Positions 5,885-15,027 of a stretch of DNA of 64,000 bases are shown piece by piece. Source of the DNA: Rhodanobacteraceae bacterium (GTDB lineage Bacteria; Pseudomonadota; Gammaproteobacteria; Xanthomonadales; SZUA-5); contig JADJPR010000018.1 in NCBI GenBank assembly GCA_016713135.1, positions 1 through 64,000 on the forward strand. The letters run 5' to 3'. The position numbers and the translations under genes were made by a program. Every line of letters starts with the position of its first letter. Positions within the stretch are counted from its first letter, which is position 1. The notes below the pieces were generated by a model, which saw only the letters and a list, made by a program, of their open reading frames with translations, had not been told where the DNA came from and ran no database searches.

Positions 5885-8869
5885 TCAGGCGTGGCCGGGT
5901 GTGAGGAAGCGGCGGGCGAGTTCTTCGGCGTTGACCGCGGGGCTGATCAGGAAGCCCTGGAAATGGTCGCAGCCGCGCGCGCGCAGGAATTCGAGCTGGG
6001 CCTGGGTTTCCACGCCTTCTGCCAGGATGTCGAGGTGCAGGGTGTGGCCGAGCGCGATGATGGCTGCGGCGATCTCCGCGCCGCCTTCGTGGCTGGGGAT
6101 GTCGGCCACGAAGCTGCGGTCGATCTTCAGCGTGTCCAGCGGCAGGCGCTTGAGGTAGGCGAGCGAGCTGTAGCCGGTGCCGAAATCGTCGATGGCGACG
6201 CGCACGCCCAGGCCGCGCAGCGCGTGCAGGGTGCCGATCACCATGCTGCCGTGCTCCATCAGCATGGATTCGGTGATCTCCAGCTCCAACGCGTCCGGGT
6301 CGAGGCCGGTGTCGGCGAGCACACGCGTCAGCCGGTCCGGGAACTCCGGTTGGCGCAACTGGCGCGCCGACAGGTTGACGCACAGGCGCAGGTCCGGATG
6401 CGCGCTGCGGCGCCAGCGCTGGACCTGGCGACAGGCGGTCTCCAGCACCCAGTCGCCGAGCGCGGAAATCAGGCCGGTTTCCTCGGCCAGCGGGATGAAG
6501 CGGCCCGGGTAGACCATCGGCTCGCCCGGTGGCTGCCAGCGCACCAGCGCCTCGACGCCCATGATGCGGGTGCTGTCGCAGTCGAGCAGCGGCTGGTAAT
6601 GGACCTCGAATTCGCCGCGCGTGAGTGCGCGGCGCAGGCGGCCCTCGAGTTCCAGGCGGTCGCTGGCGGCGTCGACCAGGCTCGGCGTGTAGAAATGGAA
6701 GGTGTTGCGGCCCAGGTCCTTGGCGCGATACAGCGCCGCGTCGGCGCAGCGCACCAGGTCGGTGGCAGTGCTGCCATCCTCGGGATACAGGCTGATGCCG
6801 ATGCTGGCGTCGGCGAAGACCTCGTGACCGCTGGGCAGCAGGAAGGGCTCGCTCAGCGTCGAGAGCAGATGGCGCGCGACATCGCCGGCGGCGCGCGCGT
6901 TGCCCACGCTCTCGACGATCACCAGGAATTCGTCGCCGCCGAGGCGCGCGACCGTGTCGCTGCTGCCGGCGGCGCGGCGGAAGCGCTCGCCGACGGCGCA
7001 CAGCAGCTCGTCGCCCACCTGATGGCCGAGGCTATCGTTGACCGTCTTGAAGCGGTCCATGTCGATGAACAGCAGGGCCAGCCGATGCCCGTCGTGCTCG
7101 GCGCGGCTGATGGCGTACTCCAGCCGTGTCTGCGCCAGCAGTCGATTGGGCAGCCCGGTGAGCGGGTCGAAGTGCGCCAGGCGCGCCAGTTCGGCCTCGG
7201 TCTGCTTCAGCCGCGAGATGTCGGTGACCACGCCGACGTAATGCCGCAATCGGCCGCCTTCGTCGCGCACGGCGCTGATCGTCAGCCACTCGGGGAAGAC
7301 CTCGCCGTTGCGCCGGCGGCTCCAGATCTCGCCCTGCCAGTGGCCCTTGCCGCCAAGGTCCGCCCACATCTCGGCGAAGAAGCGGTCGTCGTGGCGCCCG
7401 GACTGCAGCAGGCGCGGGTTCTGCCCGAGCAACTCGGACTCGGGATAGCCGGTGATCTCGCAATAGGCGCGATTGACCGCAATGATGCGAGCGCTGAGGT
7501 CGGTGACCACCACGCCATCGCGGGTGCTGTCGATCACCGCGGCCGACAGGCGCAGGCGCTCCTCGGTCTGCTTGCGTGCATCGATGTCGAGCAGGATGCC
7601 GACCATGCCTTCCGGGCGCCCGGTGCTGTCCACCAGCGTACGCCCTACCGACTGCACCCAGCGGGGCGACTCGTCCGTGGTCTGCACCCGGTATTCGATG
7701 GACAGCGGCGCCGCGGTGCGGAAGGCGTGCTCGAACTCGGCGTCCACCCAGGCGCGATCGGCCGGATGGACCGCGCCCAGCCAGTTCTGGTAGCTCGGCT
7801 CCACGCACCCGGGTTCCAGGCCGAGCAACTCGAAGTAGCGTTCCGACCAGCGGCTGGGTTGCCCCGGGCGCCATTCCCAGGCGCCGGCGCCGGCGCCCTC
7901 CAGGGCCATGCGCTGGCGTTGCTCGCTGGTGCGCAGGGCGGCAACCACGCGTTCCTGTTCGATCGCCGCGGCCAGCGCGGCGGCCGTCAACCGCAGCACG
8001 CGTTCTTCGGCCGAAGTCCAGTGGCGCACATGGCGCACGGAATCGAAGCCGACGAAGCCCCACAGCTGGCCGCGCAGGTTGACCGGCACCACGATCAGGC
8101 TCTGGATCTGCTGCGCCTCAAGGATCTCGCGCTCTTCCGCAGGAAACCCGGATACGGCCCCGGCGACCGCGCTGTCGCCACGCAGCAGCGCCAGCCAGCG
8201 CGGGAACAGGCGCTCGAACGGCAGGTCCCGCAAGGTCGGGTTGTCGATCTCGGGAGCGATCCCTTCCTGGCACCATTCATGGCGCTGGCTGGCGAGCACT
8301 TCGCCATGCATGCTGTGGGTCTCGAAGATGTAGACGCGGTCGGCGCCCATGCCCAGGCCCAGGCGCTCCAGCACGCGCTGCACCAGGTGCCCGAGTGGCT
8401 CGTCCTCCAGCAGCGCCGGCACCGCGCTGGCCGCGAGTTCCAGCCCAAGCTCGGCTTGCTTGCGCCCGGTGACGTCGAGCAGGACACCGTTGAAGGCGAC
8501 CGGATGGCCGTCCGGCGCGCGTTCGATCCAGGTGTGGTCCTCCACCCAGCGCCAGCCATCCTGGCCGTCGCGCAGGCGGTACTCCTGCAGGAAGCGGTCG
8601 CGGCCCAGGGTGGCGTGACGCTCCACCTCCAGCGCCACGCGCGGCAGGTCCTCCGGGTGGATCAAGTCGGCGAATGGCGGGTCGCCGCGTTCCAGAGCGC
8701 GCGGTTCGTAGCCCCAGCGACGCACGTTGTCCGACACCATCGCGACCGGCCACCCGGGTGCAGCAATCCAGCGGAATGCGACCGCTTCGGTGCGCAGCAG
8801 GATTTCCCCGAGTGCCGCGGTAGACGGTTCCTGCATTGCTCGCGTGGCCAGAAGGGTGGCGCGGTCCAT
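5885..8869 (-). CDS. Multi-sensor PAS/GAF-GGDEF-EAL protein, cyclic-di-GMP turnover
   Basis: 994 residues from ATG 8869; a TTG 39 bases upstream is also open but I prefer the ATG. Order of domains: PAS (about 30-155), GAF (about 165-310), two PAS domains (about 320-580, the second with ITGYPESELLGQNPRLLQSG), GGDEF (about 580-740) and EAL (about 750-990). The GGDEF signature is intact at 644-648 and no RxxD inhibition site precedes it. The EAL signature (GVEALVRW, 773-775) is intact with NLSARQL, ELEITESML and DDFGTGYSSLAYLK. Both synthase and phosphodiesterase activities are therefore possible. No membrane segment: cytoplasmic sensor. Its gene sits alone between the tRNA and aspS; the signal is unknown. 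Confidence 0.93.
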   Translation of the reverse strand: MDRATLLATRAMQEPSTAALGEILLRTEAVAFRWIAAPGWPVAMVSDNVRRWGYEPRALERGDPPFADLIHPEDLPRVALEVERHATLGRDRFLQEYRLRDGQDGWRWVEDHTWIERAPDGHPVAFNGVLLDVTGRKQAELGLELAASAVPALLEDEPLGHLVQRVLERLGLGMGADRVYIFETHSMHGEVLASQRHEWCQEGIAPEIDNPTLRDLPFERLFPRWLALLRGDSAVAGAVSGFPAEEREILEAQQIQSLIVVPVNLRGQLWGFVGFDSVRHVRHWTSAEERVLRLTAAALAAAIEQERVVAALRTSEQRQRMALEGAGAGAWEWRPGQPSRWSERYFELLGLEPGCVEPSYQNWLGAVHPADRAWVDAEFEHAFRTAAPLSIEYRVQTTDESPRWVQSVGRTLVDSTGRPEGMVGILLDIDARKQTEERLRLSAAVIDSTRDGVVVTDLSARIIAVNRAYCEITGYPESELLGQNPRLLQSGRHDDRFFAEMWADLGGKGHWQGEIWSRRRNGEVFPEWLTISAVRDEGGRLRHYVGVVTDISRLKQTEAELARLAHFDPLTGLPNRLLAQTRLEYAISRAEHDGHRLALLFIDMDRFKTVNDSLGHQVGDELLCAVGERFRRAAGSSDTVARLGGDEFLVIVESVGNARAAGDVARHLLSTLSEPFLLPSGHEVFADASIGISLYPEDGSTATDLVRCADAALYRAKDLGRNTFHFYTPSLVDAASDRLELEGRLRRALTRGEFEVHYQPLLDCDSTRIMGVEALVRWQPPGEPMVYPGRFIPLAEETGLISALGDWVLETACRQVQRWRRSAHPDLRLCVNLSARQLRQPEFPDRLTRVLADTGLDPDALELEITESMLMEHGSMVIGTLHALRGLGVRVAIDDFGTGYSSLAYLKRLPLDTLKIDRSFVADIPSHEGGAEIAAAIIALGHTLHLDILAEGVETQAQLEFLRARGCDHFQGFLISPAVNAEELARRFLTPGHA

Positions 8870-8982
8870 GTTAGTGACACTGGCTGCCGGTGTCACAGTT
8901 TGGGCCAAGTGTTGCGCAGTCCCAAATAGCGCTTTGGCCTAATCCGGCGATTCCGCGCGCGGGCGCACGGAAATTTCCCTCT

Positions 8983-9171
8983 CGCCGAACATGCCGCAAG
9001 GCATTGATTTAGCGATGATAAATTCGGAGGGCACGAGGGCACGAGGGCAAGAGGGCGCGAGGGCACGCAAGGCGCTCCTGCGCACCGACCGGCTCTTGCG
9101 TGCCCTCGTGCCCTCGTGGCCTCATGCCCTCCAGTCCGACGCGCGAATGGCCGCACCGACAGGGGCGACCG
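8983..9171. repeat. Dispersed repeat unit with GAGGGCAC hairpin core
   Basis: The core 9026-9132 is a long imperfect hairpin whose arms are tandem GAGGGCAC (8-nt) units and whose loop is about 24 bases. It is flanked on the left by CGCCGAACATGCCGCAAGG (from 8984) and on the right by GACGCGCGAATGGCCGCACC...AGGGGCGACCGG. Both flanks recur around the tandem units at 30797-31399. Confidence 0.8.
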
Positions 9172-9204
9172 GCCCACCCACGGGTGGATCGGCCGGCGGG
9201 CTTC

Positions 9205-11007
9205 TCAACCGTTTGCCGCGTCCTTTTCCTTGCGCACCACACGCACGGAGAGCTCCTGCAACTGGCGGTCAGGCACCTCGGACGGCGCGTCGGTCAGCGG
9301 GCACTGGGCGCTGGCGGTCTTCGGGAAGGCGATCACCTCGCGGATCGAGTCGACCCCGCACATCAGGGTGGCGATGCGGTCGATGCCGAAGGCGATGCCG
9401 CCGTGCGGCGGGCAGCCGTAGCGCAGCGCTTCGAGCAGGAAGCCGAACTTGACCTTGGCCTCTTCCTCCTCGATGCCCAGCAGGCGGAACACCGCCGACT
9501 GCAGCTCCGGGCGGTGGATGCGGATCGAGCCGCCGCCGATCTCGTTGCCGTTGAGCACGCAGTCGTAGCCGCGCGACAGTGCATCGCCCGGGTTGGCGGT
9601 CAGCTCGGCCACATCGTCGATCGACGGCGCGGTGAACGGGTGGTGCAGCGAGACCCAGCGGTTTTCTGCGTGATCGAACTCGAACATCGGGAAATCGACC
9701 ACCCACAGCGGACGCCAGCCGTCCTCGACCAGCTTGCAGTCGCGGCCGACCACCAGGCGCAGCGCGCCCATGAAGTCCGACACCGTCTTGTACGGGCCGG
9801 CGCCGAAGAAGATCAAATCGCCGGTCTGCGCACCGACGGCCTTGAGGATGCCGTCCAGCGCCGCGTCGTCGAGGAACTTGACGATCGGGCTGGTCATGCC
9901 GTCGCGGCCCTTGGCGAGGTCATCGACGCGGATCCACGCCAGGCCCTTGGCGCCGTAGCGCGCCACGTAAGGGCCGTAGTCGTCGATCTGCTTGCGCGTC
10001 AGCGTCGCGCCGTTCGGCACGCGCAGCGCGGCCACGCGGCCGCCGGCGTCGTTGGCCGGGCCGGCGAAGACCTTGAAGCCGCTGGTCTTGACGAACTCGG
10101 CCACGTCGACCAGTTCCAGCGGGTTGCGCAGATCCGGCTTGTCCGAGCCATAGCGCCGCATCGCCTCCGAGTAGGGCATGCGCGGGAAGGGGTTGGCCAG
10201 TTCCACTCCGATCACCGTGCGGAACACATGCCGCACCAGTTCCTCGACGCGGTCCTGGATGTCCTGCTCGCGCACGAAGGCCATCTCGATGTCGAGCTGG
10301 GTGAATTCCGGCTGGCGGTCGGCGCGCAGGTCCTCGTCGCGGAAGCAGCGCGCGATCTGGTAGTAGCGGTCCATGCCGGCCATCATCAGGATCTGCTTGA
10401 ACAGCTGCGGGCTCTGCGGCAGGGCGTAGAACTGGCCCGGGTTGACGCGGCTCGGCACCAGGTAGTCGCGCGCGCCTTCCGGCGTGGCCTTGGTCAGGAT
10501 CGGCGTCTCGATGTCCTGGAAATCCTGCGCGTCGAGGTAGTGGCGGATCTCCTGCACCAGCTTGGTGCGCAGGCGCAGCTGCTTCTGCATCTGGCTGCGG
10601 CGGATGTCGAGATAGCGGTAGCGCAGGCGCGCCTCCTCGTTCGGTGTCTCGTCGAGCATGAAGGGCAGCGGCGCCGACGCGTTCAGCACTTCCACGGTGG
10701 TCGCGATCACCTCGATCATGCCGGTGGACAGGCGCTCGTTGACCTGCGAAGCCGGCCGCGCGCGCACCGTGCCTTCGATGCGCAGGCAAAACTCGTAGCG
10801 CACGCGGTCCGCCGCGGCGAAGGCCGCGGCATTGTCCGGCTCGATCACCACCTGGACTACGCCGGAGTGGTCGCGCAGATCGACGAAGATCACCCCGCCG
10901 TGGTCGCGCCGCGTATTCGCCCAGCCGCAGAGCACCACATTGTTGCCGGCCAGGGTCTCGTCGACTCGGCCGCACAGGTGGCTGCGAAAGGAAGTTTGGG
11001 CGGACAT
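9205..11007 (-). CDS. aspS: Aspartyl-tRNA synthetase
   Basis: 600 residues, full length for bacterial AspRS. N-terminal OB-fold anticodon domain (about 1-110, GWANTRRDHGGVIFVDLRD), class II core with QFYALPQSPQLFKQILMMAG, PEFTQLDIEMAF (motif 2 region) and the motif 3 region GIAFGIDRIATLMCG near the C-terminus, plus the bacterial GAD insertion between. The residue after RRD is His (residue 36 here, equivalent to position 31 of other enzymes), which in the family marks non-discriminating enzymes that also charge tRNA-Asn and depend on GatCAB. ATG 11007 is the natural start. It stands alone, divergent from the HD-GYP gene, with a GAGGGCAC hairpin unit downstream. Confidence 0.97.
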   Translation of the reverse strand: MSAQTSFRSHLCGRVDETLAGNNVVLCGWANTRRDHGGVIFVDLRDHSGVVQVVIEPDNAAAFAAADRVRYEFCLRIEGTVRARPASQVNERLSTGMIEVIATTVEVLNASAPLPFMLDETPNEEARLRYRYLDIRRSQMQKQLRLRTKLVQEIRHYLDAQDFQDIETPILTKATPEGARDYLVPSRVNPGQFYALPQSPQLFKQILMMAGMDRYYQIARCFRDEDLRADRQPEFTQLDIEMAFVREQDIQDRVEELVRHVFRTVIGVELANPFPRMPYSEAMRRYGSDKPDLRNPLELVDVAEFVKTSGFKVFAGPANDAGGRVAALRVPNGATLTRKQIDDYGPYVARYGAKGLAWIRVDDLAKGRDGMTSPIVKFLDDAALDGILKAVGAQTGDLIFFGAGPYKTVSDFMGALRLVVGRDCKLVEDGWRPLWVVDFPMFEFDHAENRWVSLHHPFTAPSIDDVAELTANPGDALSRGYDCVLNGNEIGGGSIRIHRPELQSAVFRLLGIEEEEAKVKFGFLLEALRYGCPPHGGIAFGIDRIATLMCGVDSIREVIAFPKTASAQCPLTDAPSEVPDRQLQELSVRVVRKEKDAANG

Positions 11008-11181
11008 GGCACGCTCATTGCGAGGGGAAAGGGGCCGCGGATGCTACGGGAGGCGTGCGCGAGGCCGCAAACCAGAGCCGCGTCCCCGCTACGCCCAAAG
11101 AGCTGGCTGCGATTGACGTCCGGCAAGCCCCATGCGTGGCATGCTTGGGCCAGGAAAGCAGGGGCGGTCGCCAGGCTTGCG

Positions 11182-12414
11182 ATGGAAATCGAAGAGCGCA
11201 GAGTCGACATCGACCAGCTAGCTCCGGGCATGTATGTCTCGCGGCTCGATCGCCCGTGGGCGGAAACCGACTTTCCGCTGCAGGGTTTCCGGGTAGACAG
11301 CCAGGCCGACGTGCAGCGACTGGGCCAGGTTTGCCGCCACGTCTACATCGACGTGCAGAAGAGTGTGCGCGCGGAGGCGGTGACGCCGCTGCAGCGCCTG
11401 GGTTACGACAGCGTGCGCCTGCGCGGGAGGCCGCTGCCACCGCCGCTGGCGTACACGGACAGCGAGACGCTGGCCGAAGAACTTCCGGCGGCACGGCGCG
11501 CCTTCGATGAAGCGCATGCGCTCGCCGCCAGCTTCATCGCCGATGTGCGTGCGGGGCGCCGGTTGTCGCCGGCGGCGCTGAATGGTGCGATCGAGCCGAT
11601 CGTTGCCAGCGTGATCCGCAATGCGGATGCCTTCCATTGGCTCAATGCGCTGCGCAAACGCGATTCCTACAGCTACAGCCATGCGGTCAACTGCTGCGCG
11701 CTGGCAGCGAGCTTCGGCCGGCACCTGGGTTTCCCACGCGAGATGCTGGTCGACCTGGCCAGCGCCGGCATGCTGATGGATATCGGCAAGTCGGTGCTGC
11801 CGCAGGAAATGCTGGCACGCCCCGGCCCACTGGCGCCGATCGAGTGGCCCCTGGTCGAGTCGCACGTGTCAGCGGGTCTGCGCATGCTCGCCGAATCCGG
11901 GATCGACCAGCCCGAGATCGTGGAGATGATCCGCGCCCACCATGAACGCCACGATGGCTCGGGTTACCCCGCCCGGCTGAGTGGCAGCCTGATCCCGCTC
12001 CCGGCGCGGATGCTCGGCCTGATCGATACTTTCGATGCGCTGTGCAGCCCGCGACCGCATCAGGTCGCGATGTCGCGGCACGACGCGCTCCAATGGCTCT
12101 ATCGCCAGCGCGACCTGCTGTTCCAGGCCGAGCTGATCGAGCAGTTCAGCCAGTCGCTGGGGGTTTACCCCACCGGCACCCTGGTGCAGCTCAGCACTGG
12201 CGAGATCGCCATGGTGATGGCGCAGAATCCCGCGCGACGTTTGTATCCGCGCGTCACCGTGCTGACCCGTGCGGACAAGACGCTGGATCCGGCCTTCCGC
12301 CAGGTGGACTTGTGGTTGCTGGCGAATGCCGGGTCCGGCCAGACCCGGGTGGTGATCGAACGCGCGCTGCCGCCCGGTGCGCATGGTCTCGACGTGAGCG
12401 AGCTCTACCTGTGA
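11182..12414 (+). CDS. DUF3391/HD-GYP domain protein with altered HD pair
   Basis: The open frame extends far upstream, but the protein starts at ATG 11182 (MEIEERRVDIDQLAPGMYVS), the usual beginning of DUF3391 domains. 410 residues: DUF3391 (about 1-90) then HD-GYP (about 120-330). Conserved are H167, D200, K203, H228, H253/H254 and HDGSGYP (257-263). The first metal-binding His of the HD pair is Met (GMLMDIGK, Met199), so classical cyclic-di-GMP hydrolysis may be impaired. It is followed after 10 bases by a GGDEF-EAL gene, pointing to a two-gene operon in cyclic-di-GMP signalling. Confidence 0.9.
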   Translation: MEIEERRVDIDQLAPGMYVSRLDRPWAETDFPLQGFRVDSQADVQRLGQVCRHVYIDVQKSVRAEAVTPLQRLGYDSVRLRGRPLPPPLAYTDSETLAEELPAARRAFDEAHALAASFIADVRAGRRLSPAALNGAIEPIVASVIRNADAFHWLNALRKRDSYSYSHAVNCCALAASFGRHLGFPREMLVDLASAGMLMDIGKSVLPQEMLARPGPLAPIEWPLVESHVSAGLRMLAESGIDQPEIVEMIRAHHERHDGSGYPARLSGSLIPLPARMLGLIDTFDALCSPRPHQVAMSRHDALQWLYRQRDLLFQAELIEQFSQSLGVYPTGTLVQLSTGEIAMVMAQNPARRLYPRVTVLTRADKTLDPAFRQVDLWLLANAGSGQTRVVIERALPPGAHGLDVSELYL

Positions 12415-12424
12415 AGCGGGCTCC

Positions 12425-13648
12425 GTGCTGATCGGCCGCGCCGATCTCGACAGCATCGACCGGACCCTCGCGGAGTCCGCGTCGCATGGCGCATCCGGCC
12501 TGCTGCTGGTGCACTTGCGCGGCATGCGCCAACTGGTCGCGCTGCTGGGGATCGAGGCCGGCGCGGCGCTCGCCGATGCCGCCGAGGCGCGCTTGCGGCA
12601 GTTGCTGCGGCCTCAGGATCAGGTCTGGCGCCTGGCCGACGACGAATGCCTGGTGGTGCTGCCGGGTTTGCTCAGCGCCAACCACGGCATGCTTGCGGCA
12701 CGCAAGGTCCAGCGCGAGTTCGAAACCCCGCTCGATGTCCTCGGCCGGCCGATGACGCCGCTGCTGACACTGGCGCTGGCTACCTGCACCGAGGCGGACC
12801 CGGACAGCGACCGCCTGCTCCGGCGCGCGCTGGTGGCGCTCGATCGCGCGCTGGAGCGCAACAACCGCCTGGAACTGGCGGGCGATGCCGCCGACGACCT
12901 CTGGCTGCAGGATGATCTGCGCGACGCGCTGGTCAACAATGAGCTGTCGGTGCTGTTCCAGCCGGTGGTGGCCTTGGCCACGCGGCGGATCGTCGCGGTG
13001 GAGGCGCTGGCGCGCTGGAACTCACGCCGGCACGGCATCATCCCGCCCAGCCGCTTCATCGCCCTGGCCGAGCAGGCCGGGCTGGCGCCGGAGCTGACGC
13101 GCTGGAGCGTGAATGCGGTCCTGCGCGAATACGCACCGCTGCGCAGGCAGGCGCCGGCGCTGCGCTGCGCGATCAACCTGTCGCCCAAGGTGTTCAGTCA
13201 CTACGGTTTCGAGGACCAGATCAAGTCCGCGCTGGCGATCTGGGACGTGCCGCCGGCCAGCCTGACGCTGGAAGTCACCGAAACCGCGGTGATGGAGGAT
13301 CCCGAGCTGAGCAGCGCCGCCCTGCGCGAGTTGCGCGCGGACGGTGTCCGGGTGGCGATCGACGACTTCGGCCAGGGCTATTCCTCGTTCTCCTACCTCA
13401 AGCATTTCCCGGCGACCGAACTGAAGATCGACCAGTCCTTCGTCACGCCGATGGTCCGCGACGCGCGCGCCGCGCAACTGGTGCGCTCGATCGTCGACCT
13501 CGCCCACCATCTGGACATGGAGGCGGTGGGCGAGGGCGTGGAGGACGACCAGACCGCCCAGGCGCTCGCCGCACTGGGTTGCGATCTCGCCCAGGGCTAT
13601 CACCTCGGCCGGCCGATGCCGGCCCGGGAACTGCTGGCGTTGATGTAG
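12425..13648 (+). CDS. Degenerate GGDEF plus EAL domain protein
   Basis: 407 residues from GTG 12425, ten bases after the HD-GYP gene. The N-terminal 160 residues fold like GGDEF, but the signature is replaced by LADDECLVV, so cyclase activity is unlikely. The EAL domain (about 165-405) keeps the catalytic set: VEALARWN, INLSPKVF, EVTETAVM, DDFGQGYSSFSYLKHFP, LKIDQSFV and GEGVED. A cyclic-di-GMP phosphodiesterase is therefore probable, with the GGDEF part perhaps regulatory. No signal or membrane segment. The partner HD-GYP protein has lost its HD His, so this EAL domain may be the only active hydrolase of the pair. Confidence 0.9.
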   Translation: MLIGRADLDSIDRTLAESASHGASGLLLVHLRGMRQLVALLGIEAGAALADAAEARLRQLLRPQDQVWRLADDECLVVLPGLLSANHGMLAARKVQREFETPLDVLGRPMTPLLTLALATCTEADPDSDRLLRRALVALDRALERNNRLELAGDAADDLWLQDDLRDALVNNELSVLFQPVVALATRRIVAVEALARWNSRRHGIIPPSRFIALAEQAGLAPELTRWSVNAVLREYAPLRRQAPALRCAINLSPKVFSHYGFEDQIKSALAIWDVPPASLTLEVTETAVMEDPELSSAALRELRADGVRVAIDDFGQGYSSFSYLKHFPATELKIDQSFVTPMVRDARAAQLVRSIVDLAHHLDMEAVGEGVEDDQTAQALAALGCDLAQGYHLGRPMPARELLALM

Positions 13649-13702
13649 GAATCCGGGTCAACGCTGCCGGTGCGCTTGTTCGCGCATCTAGTCGTGGATG
13701 CG

Positions 13703-13742
13703 CGTAGCCCGGCGGTACGCGCGCAGCGCGTTCCCCGGGTGC
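13703..13742. repeat. REP-like palindromic element, copy 1
   Basis: TAGCCCGGCGGTACGCGCGC followed by AGCGCGTTCCCCGGGTGCTT forms an imperfect palindrome (CCCGG...CCGGG with a GCGCGC centre). A near-identical copy in the opposite orientation is at 39953-39992. The style is that of REP elements in Xanthomonadales. Confidence 0.55.
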
Positions 13743-13804
13743 TTGCCGCCAGTCGCCGGCGGTGAATCGCTGCGCGATACGCCGCCCTGAAAAAGAGCGA
13801 TTCT

Positions 13805-13847
13805 GCGTGCCCTCGTGCCCTCGTGCCCTCGTGCCCTCGTGCCCTCC
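13805..13847. repeat. GTGCCCTC tandem array, single arm
   Basis: Five tandem copies of GTGCCCTC (8-nt unit), the same sequence as the right arm of the GAGGGCAC hairpins. No matching left arm is present nearby, so this is a half element. It lies between two genes that end toward each other (13648 plus, 13907 minus). Confidence 0.7.
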
Positions 13848-13906
13848 TGGCCCATCACCGCGAGATCATCGCACCGCGAAAGATCCGGGCAGAGCGCGGC
13901 GGTCGC

Positions 13907-14902
13907 TCAGACCTTCAGCACCTGCTTGCCGAAGTTTTTCCCCGCCAGCAGATGGCGCAGCGCCGCCGGGAAATTCGCCAGTCCCTCGATCACGTCGACC
14001 TTGCCCTTGAGCTTGCCGGCCATCACCAGCGGTGCCATCGCGGCGATGGCTTCCTCGCCGCGGTGCAGGTAGTCGATCACGACGAATCCCTCCATCCGGG
14101 CGCGTGACGAAATCAGCGAGAGGTAGTTGGCCGGGCCGCGCATCTCGCCGGTGGCGTTGTACTGCGAGATGCCGCCGCAGACCACGATGCGGGCGCGCAG
14201 GCGCAGGCGCTTGAGCACCGAGTCGAGGATCTCGCCGCCGACGTTGTCGAAATAGACATCGATGCCATCCGGGCACTGTTCCGCCAGCGCCTTGCCGACC
14301 TTCTCGGACTTGTAGTCGATGACGCCGTCAGCACCAAGTTCATCCTTCACGTAGGCGCACTTGTCCGGGCCGCCGGCAATGCCGATCACGCGGCAGCCCC
14401 AGGCCTTGGCCAGTTGCACCACGGTGGAGCCGACCGCGCCGGCGGCCGCGGAGACCACCACGGTCTCGCCCGCCTTGGCCTGGCCGATCTCCTTGAGGCC
14501 AAAATAGGCGGTGAATCCGGTGGCGCCGAACACATGCAGCGCCCAGGTGGGATCCGGCAGCGCGCGCGCGTCGAAGGCGCGCAGCCCGCGGCCGTCGGTG
14601 ATCAGTTCCTCGGTCACGCCGGTCATGCCGCCCACCCAGGTGCCGACCGGCAGCTTCGGGTTCTTCGACTCGACCACCTCGCCGGCGCCGCCGGCGCGCA
14701 TCACCTCGCCCAGGCCCACCGGCGGCCAGTAGGACTTCTGCTCGGTCATCCAGATGCGCATCGCCGGATCCACCGACACATAGCGCACCGCCACCCGCGC
14801 CTCGCCATCGTGCAATTCACGCGGCGCGATCGGGCGCAGTTCGAAATCGGAATCCTTGGGCTCGCCTTCAGGGCGGGCGATGAGGTGCAGGGAGTGGGGC
14901 AT
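13907..14902 (-). CDS. NADP-dependent oxidoreductase, CurA/prostaglandin reductase type
   Basis: 331 residues, the usual length for this branch of the medium-chain dehydrogenase/reductase superfamily. The N-terminus (LHLIARPEGEPKDSDFEL...YVSVDPAMRIWM) and the middle GGMTGVTEELITD are typical of the CurA/leukotriene B4 dehydrogenase group, which reduces alpha,beta-unsaturated ketones or aldehydes with NADPH. The nucleotide-binding loop is AAAGAVGSTVVQLAK and a catalytic-region Tyr lies in TGFTAYFGLKEIG. No zinc ligands are seen, as expected. Cytoplasmic, single gene. The physiological substrate cannot be read from the sequence. Confidence 0.9.
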   Translation of the reverse strand: MPHSLHLIARPEGEPKDSDFELRPIAPRELHDGEARVAVRYVSVDPAMRIWMTEQKSYWPPVGLGEVMRAGGAGEVVESKNPKLPVGTWVGGMTGVTEELITDGRGLRAFDARALPDPTWALHVFGATGFTAYFGLKEIGQAKAGETVVVSAAAGAVGSTVVQLAKAWGCRVIGIAGGPDKCAYVKDELGADGVIDYKSEKVGKALAEQCPDGIDVYFDNVGGEILDSVLKRLRLRARIVVCGGISQYNATGEMRGPANYLSLISSRARMEGFVVIDYLHRGEEAIAAMAPLVMAGKLKGKVDVIEGLANFPAALRHLLAGKNFGKQVLKV

Positions 14903-14950
14903 GGTGGGGCTCGCAGGTAGAGGCGGAAGGGAAATCGTGGGACGCGGAGA

Positions 14951-15015
14951 AGGTCAAAAGTGAAAAGTGAAAAGTGAAAGCCGCGGCCCGCAGTCCTTTC
15001 ACTTTTCACCTTTTA
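14951..15015. repeat. AAAAGTG heptamer hairpin
   Basis: Left arm with three tandem AAAAGTG units, right arm CTTTCACTTTTCACCTTTTA, short GC-rich loop. It separates the CurA-like gene from rraA. Same unit as the element at 35221-35491. Confidence 0.8.
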
Positions 15016-15027
15016 CTGCATCACGCT

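Noticed and set aside
5681..8929. 1082-codon open frame on the plus strand opposite the PAS/GAF-GGDEF-EAL gene
   Set aside because: It is the antisense of an excellent multi-domain protein; its translation is Gln/Ala/Arg-rich without motifs and it runs through the tRNA gene.
9100..11181. Upstream 694 codons of the frame that contains the HD-GYP protein
   Set aside because: They lie opposite aspS and begin in a repeat; the HD-GYP protein starts at ATG 11182 where the family similarity begins.
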